From: Microbulbifer donghaiensis | GTDB taxonomy: Bacteria; Pseudomonadota; Gammaproteobacteria; Pseudomonadales; Cellvibrionaceae | Direction of reading: 5' to 3' | Assembly (NCBI RefSeq): GCF_900129095.1 | Contig: NZ_FQVA01000001.1 | Span: 1,054,001 to 1,118,000 of the forward strand | Length of the DNA: 64,000 nt | Shown: positions 60,781 through 64,000 of the stretch, one piece after another | Layout of the letters: the number at the start of each line of letters is the position of its first letter | Position numbering within the stretch: the first letter of the stretch is position 1 | Notes under the pieces: generated by a model | The model's database searches: none | Told to the model about the DNA's origin: nothing | Seen by the model: only the letters and a program-made list of their open reading frames with translations | Program-made: the position numbers and the translations under genes

Positions 60781-60887
60781 CGCGGCCAATCGATGCATTT
60801 AGTTAAAGACAAATGCATGACTCAGGATTATCACTGCGGCCTCGGTAATTATTCGGCACGCAGTCAATTTGCGAGCTTCTTCAGCCC

Positions 60888-62081
60888 ATGCCGTTGCGAC
60901 TCCTGTTTCTGCTGACGACTCTGTGCCTGGCGGCCAGCGCCTTTTCCGCTGACTTCCGCGCGGGATTTGCCGAAGTGGAAATCACTCCACAACCCGGCGA
61001 CACGCTCAGTCTGCTCGGCGGCGGTAGCGGCGCGGTCGAATCCATCGGGGATCCGCTCTATATCCAGGCTGCCGTTCTCGCGGACGGCCGGCACAAAATC
61101 GCGCTGGTCTCCGCCGACCTGCTGGTTCTGCGCGAAGCCGACTTCATCGCCGTCCGGCAGCAACTGCAGCAACGAGGCTTCGATCATGTGCTGATTGCCG
61201 CAACCCATACCCACGGCGGCTATTTTCCGGACCCCATGCTGGACGCCGTGCGGGCGAAGCTCATTCACAGTGTCGAGACCGCCGGCAGCAGGCTCCAACC
61301 GGTGACTATTGGCGCAACAGAGATTGCCATCGACGAGGCCTACAACCGCAGGATCATCGCGAATGAGCGGGTGGAAATGCTGTGGTCAAACCCGGACCGG
61401 ATACCCAACCGCGACGTGGACAACACGCTGGGCGTCATCCACCTGCGGGACAAGGGGAAGCGGCCGTTCCTGACCATCTTCAATTACAGCGCCCACCCGG
61501 TGGTGACCATGGATCTGGAACGGGCCGTGGTCTCCGCGGATTACCCGGGCTCCCTGCGCGCATCCTTCGAGCAGAACGTCGGCGGCCGCGCCATGTTTTT
61601 CCTCGGCGCCGCCGGTGACGTCAATCCCTATCGCGCCGATACGAAACCCTTCGCGGCAGCACAGGCAGAGGCCAGGCGACTGGGCCAGGCTCTGTCACGG
61701 GGCGCGGCACGAGCGATCCAGGCGCTGGACCAATTCAGCAGCGAGGGCCACTTCAGATTCGACACCCTTCAGTTTGACGACCCCGCTGCGGAAGTGGGCT
61801 TGCTGCTGCTCACACCGCGCATTGCCCTCGCGAGCTTCCCCGGCGAGTACTTCGATGCACTCGGTAAGCGCCTGAAGCGCGACAGCCCCGTCGAGTTCAC
61901 CTTCTTTGTGGGCATGAGCAATGGCGATATACGCTATGTGCCCACGGCGGCAGATGCATTGCTCGGCGGCTACGGCGCGGAAAAGCCTTCGTCGGTGGTC
62001 AGCGGCAATACCGGCGAACTCCAAATCCAGGCAGCCATCGATGGCCTGAAGACGCTGTCCAGGCCCCCGGGATCGGAATAG
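60888..62081 (+). CDS. neutral/alkaline ceramidase-like hydrolase
   Basis: The 397-residue protein has a signal peptide (LFLLTTLCLAASAFSA). The start of the mature part FRAGFAEVEITPQPGD and the zinc-binding segment IAATHTHGGYF are characteristic of the neutral/alkaline ceramidase N-terminal domain. Another ligand is expected in FNYSAHPVVT. The C-terminal domain of full ceramidases is missing, so the substrate may be another amide or ester. It is probably exported. Preceded by NlpC/P60 on the same strand. Confidence 0.8.
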   Translation: MPLRLLFLLTTLCLAASAFSADFRAGFAEVEITPQPGDTLSLLGGGSGAVESIGDPLYIQAAVLADGRHKIALVSADLLVLREADFIAVRQQLQQRGFDHVLIAATHTHGGYFPDPMLDAVRAKLIHSVETAGSRLQPVTIGATEIAIDEAYNRRIIANERVEMLWSNPDRIPNRDVDNTLGVIHLRDKGKRPFLTIFNYSAHPVVTMDLERAVVSADYPGSLRASFEQNVGGRAMFFLGAAGDVNPYRADTKPFAAAQAEARRLGQALSRGAARAIQALDQFSSEGHFRFDTLQFDDPAAEVGLLLLTPRIALASFPGEYFDALGKRLKRDSPVEFTFFVGMSNGDIRYVPTAADALLGGYGAEKPSSVVSGNTGELQIQAAIDGLKTLSRPPGSE

Positions 62082-62218
62082 TGTCGTGCGGCAATTTTCC
62101 GTTGAAATAACCGCACCACAGCGGATACCCTGCCGGCAGCAATGGCCCGAACAGATGCTCGGCCGATCCTGTTTCTAGCGAGGCGACCCGTCCTCAACAT
62201 TGGGAATCAAATCAAGAC

Positions 62219-62602
62219 ATGAGCAATGACCGCTTGCAAAGCGTACTGGAACTAAGCTGCGAAGAGCGCTTCGACTATTTCCTGGATGTGGTCGGCGAAG
62301 AAAGGGAAGTCTGGATACTGATCAACAGCGAAGAACATTTCCTCAAGCTGCACTCAGACGACGACGATATCGAGTATCTGCCGGTGTGGCCCGATTCGGA
62401 ATTGGCCGCGGCCTACGCCGGCAACGATACCGATCTCAAGCCCAGGGGCATCCCCCTGCCCCAGTTCCTGAAGAAATGGCTGCCGGGCCTGAAACAGGAT
62501 GGCATCGAGGTCGGGGTGATTCCGGCCCCGGATATGAGTGTCTGGATCACCGAGCCATCCGAGCTGGAGCAGGACCTCCGCGACGAGCTGTCCCGTTTCT
62601 GA
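62219..62602 (+). CDS. DUF2750 protein
   Basis: The 127-residue soluble acidic protein fits DUF2750, with ERFDYFLDVVGEEREVWIL and the block LPVWPDSELAAAYA. The function is unknown. It lies alone, downstream of the ceramidase-like gene. Confidence 0.8.
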   Translation: MSNDRLQSVLELSCEERFDYFLDVVGEEREVWILINSEEHFLKLHSDDDDIEYLPVWPDSELAAAYAGNDTDLKPRGIPLPQFLKKWLPGLKQDGIEVGVIPAPDMSVWITEPSELEQDLRDELSRF

Positions 62603-62748
62603 GCGCAGTGACAGGGGTGCGGTGAAAGAAGCGCGGTGGGCGAAGCGCGGTTGCCCGGCGAGCGATCACACTTATAGCAAGCCGAGTCACATTCAGGCAG
62701 GCCATGCCTGCCTTCACGTTGTGCCCCCGGGATCGCTCCGGCGGCGAG

Positions 62749-63705
62749 TTACGCGCGGATCCGGTCGAGGATATGCAGCACCCCGGCGATATACGCCAGC
62801 CGTTCGGCGACGCTCAGGGAATCCGGACGCACGGAAATCTTGACCCCCGTAAAGTCGAGCTCGCCGGCGGCCGCCAGGCAGCGGCGGAATTCGGTTTCCG
62901 TCAGCAGCGAGCAGGGCTCGAACGACGGGATACCGAACGCCTGCGCCGGCGGCATATGGGTATCGCGCCAGACCCCGTAGGGGCTTTCCTGCCCCGACAC
63001 ACCGGAAAACATCAGCCCGCGCAGCAGGCCCGCCTGTCGCGCCGCTTCCAGATGCGCCACCGGCCCATCCACGCCGCGCGTCTCCAGCGCCGAGCGGCCC
63101 CAGTTGATACACATACCCACCGGGTTGCCGGCGCTGCGATTGGCGCTGGTCACGGCGTCGATTTCCGTTGCAATCGGCAGGAAGCCCTTGTCGGCGCCCT
63201 GCCCCGCAACCTTGGCATCGCAGTGCTCGAGCACCAGCGCGGCCCCATCCCAGTCCCAGGACGCCAGGGTTTGCAGCGAGGCGACCAGGGCCGCGGCATC
63301 GGGCGCGCTGTCCGCCGCCACCCGCGGGGCCGCGTGGATCAGCAGGGCGGTGACCGCCTGCCGGCCGAGGTGGCGGTTCAGTTTGTGAATCGCCTGCCGT
63401 GCCTGCTCGTAGAACGCCAGCGCCGCCTGCCGCCCGACCTCGTCAGAGGAAGCAAGGCCGAAGTTGGCATCGCCGCCCAGCCGCTGCATGACACCCGGCA
63501 TACCGGTGAAGACGAAATCCCACTGCGGATCGATGTTGGCCAGGAACCAGTCGTCGTCGACCGGGTGCAGCGCGCCGGTAAACGGGTGCTCCAGCCCGCG
63601 GACGTTCGGCATCGCCTTCAGGCCGTCGTAGTACTCGGCCTGGATGGCCGGGTCCCAGGATTCGGTGATCGGCGCAGTGGCGTAGGCTCCAACGAAATAA
63701 CCCAT
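62749..63705 (-). CDS. DUF4862 TIM-barrel-like protein
   Basis: The 318-residue protein fits DUF4862, beginning MGYFVGAYATAPITESWDP. It has a sugar-isomerase-like pattern: VLEHCDAKVAGQ, then GMCINWGRSALE and SFEPCSLL. Such genes are often found with sugar-catabolic genes. AAAGAGA before the ATG. The only neighbour visible upstream is a small open frame at the edge. Confidence 0.78.
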   Translation of the reverse strand: MGYFVGAYATAPITESWDPAIQAEYYDGLKAMPNVRGLEHPFTGALHPVDDDWFLANIDPQWDFVFTGMPGVMQRLGGDANFGLASSDEVGRQAALAFYEQARQAIHKLNRHLGRQAVTALLIHAAPRVAADSAPDAAALVASLQTLASWDWDGAALVLEHCDAKVAGQGADKGFLPIATEIDAVTSANRSAGNPVGMCINWGRSALETRGVDGPVAHLEAARQAGLLRGLMFSGVSGQESPYGVWRDTHMPPAQAFGIPSFEPCSLLTETEFRRCLAAAGELDFTGVKISVRPDSLSVAERLAYIAGVLHILDRIRA

Positions 63706-63814
63706 AGTTCTCTTTCCAGTTCCTGTTGATTGCGACCCCGGCCCGAGGGCCCGGCCGGAGTGATGCGCCCGAGCGGGCGGGCAAAGACCGGGAGTCTACC
63801 ACTAGCGCCGCGAT

Positions 63815-63988
63815 CTATTGGGACAACACCGGCCCGGTTGCCCGTTTCTCGCCTCTGGCAGCAGACATGTCGCACAGGTTCAACCGCCAGATTGCGGCGT
63901 CGCCAGCGAAACAGCCCGCGGCGGTGAGTATCATCAGGCGCTGCAGCCAGTCGATATCGTATCGACGCTCCGTGGAGGCTTGTGTCAT
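63815..63988 (-). CDS. short hypothetical protein at the right edge, possibly a truncated gene
   Basis: An open frame of 57 residues begins MTQASTERRYDIDWLQRLM and ends at TAG (63817-63815). The start region with SD-poor leader and the abrupt end suggest either a small gene or a fragment of a broken one. It lies 109 bp upstream of the DUF4862 gene on the same strand. I do not recognise a family. Confidence 0.35.
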   Translation of the reverse strand: MTQASTERRYDIDWLQRLMILTAAGCFAGDAAIWRLNLCDMSAARGEKRATGPVLSQ

Positions 63989-64000
63989 GATTTTACTCTG

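Overview
The window is a piece of a gammaproteobacterial chromosome with roughly 60% G+C. The order leuC-leuD-leuB-asd-usg-fimV-truA-trpF-accD is the one known from Pseudomonas-like and Cellvibrionales bacteria. Type IV pilus genes (fimV, pilU), a TIGR04219-type outer membrane protein, an OprB-type porin and many dispersed intergenic hairpin repeats suggest a marine relative such as Microbulbifer. That genus guess is inference only.

Region 1 (1-13,722, minus strand) is a biosynthetic block transcribed leftwards: leuCDB (leucine), asd and its non-catalytic relative usg, fimV (polar hub and pilus), truA, trpF-trpB-trpA (tryptophan) and accD, which is cut by the window edge. A divergent LysR gene (14,001) sits beside leuC. 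Region 2 (15-30.8 kb) is housekeeping: a beta-barrel protein, aroC, prmB, folE, a CHMI-type isomerase, a hydrolase, sixA/DUF4389/gpsA, htpG with a likely sigma-32 promoter, a serine hydrolase, and an iron and oxidative-stress group (2-Cys peroxiredoxin, bfd, DUF2254, bfr, grxD). Region 3 (31-38.7 kb) holds argD-argF and class Ia ribonucleotide reductase nrdA-nrdB, the latter behind a pair of NrdR-like boxes and a DnaA box.

Region 4 (38.8-49.2 kb) is accessory DNA. It contains a wHTH/deoxyribosyltransferase-like possible defence effector, a tiny ParB-like protein, an IS3 orfA remnant, an acetyltransferase bracketed by two attC-like sites (an integron-cassette signature), a methyltransferase, small orphan genes and an AHH-nuclease/immunity pair. 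Seven copies of a TGGGGTCAGA-type repeat lie next to these genes. Region 5 (49.3-64 kb) returns to core-like genes: pilU, a GFA protein, a CPA1 antiporter, a PuuA-like glutamine synthetase, a large DUF305 plus LVIVD exported protein, an NlpC/P60 lipoprotein, a ceramidase-like hydrolase, DUF2750 and DUF4862.

Non-coding structure is unusually rich. I see: (a) a hairpin family whose arms vary but whose roughly 25-nt loop is conserved (13.87, 19.40 and 25.15 kb); (b) a GTAGGATGGGCAAAG inverted-repeat element at three sites; (c) a 243-bp MITE-like element flanked by CTAG; (d) the TGGGGTCAGA family; and (e) strongly structured RNA between nrdA and nrdB. Several of these elements begin exactly at the stop codon of a neighbouring gene. 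No tRNA, rRNA or CRISPR array was found.
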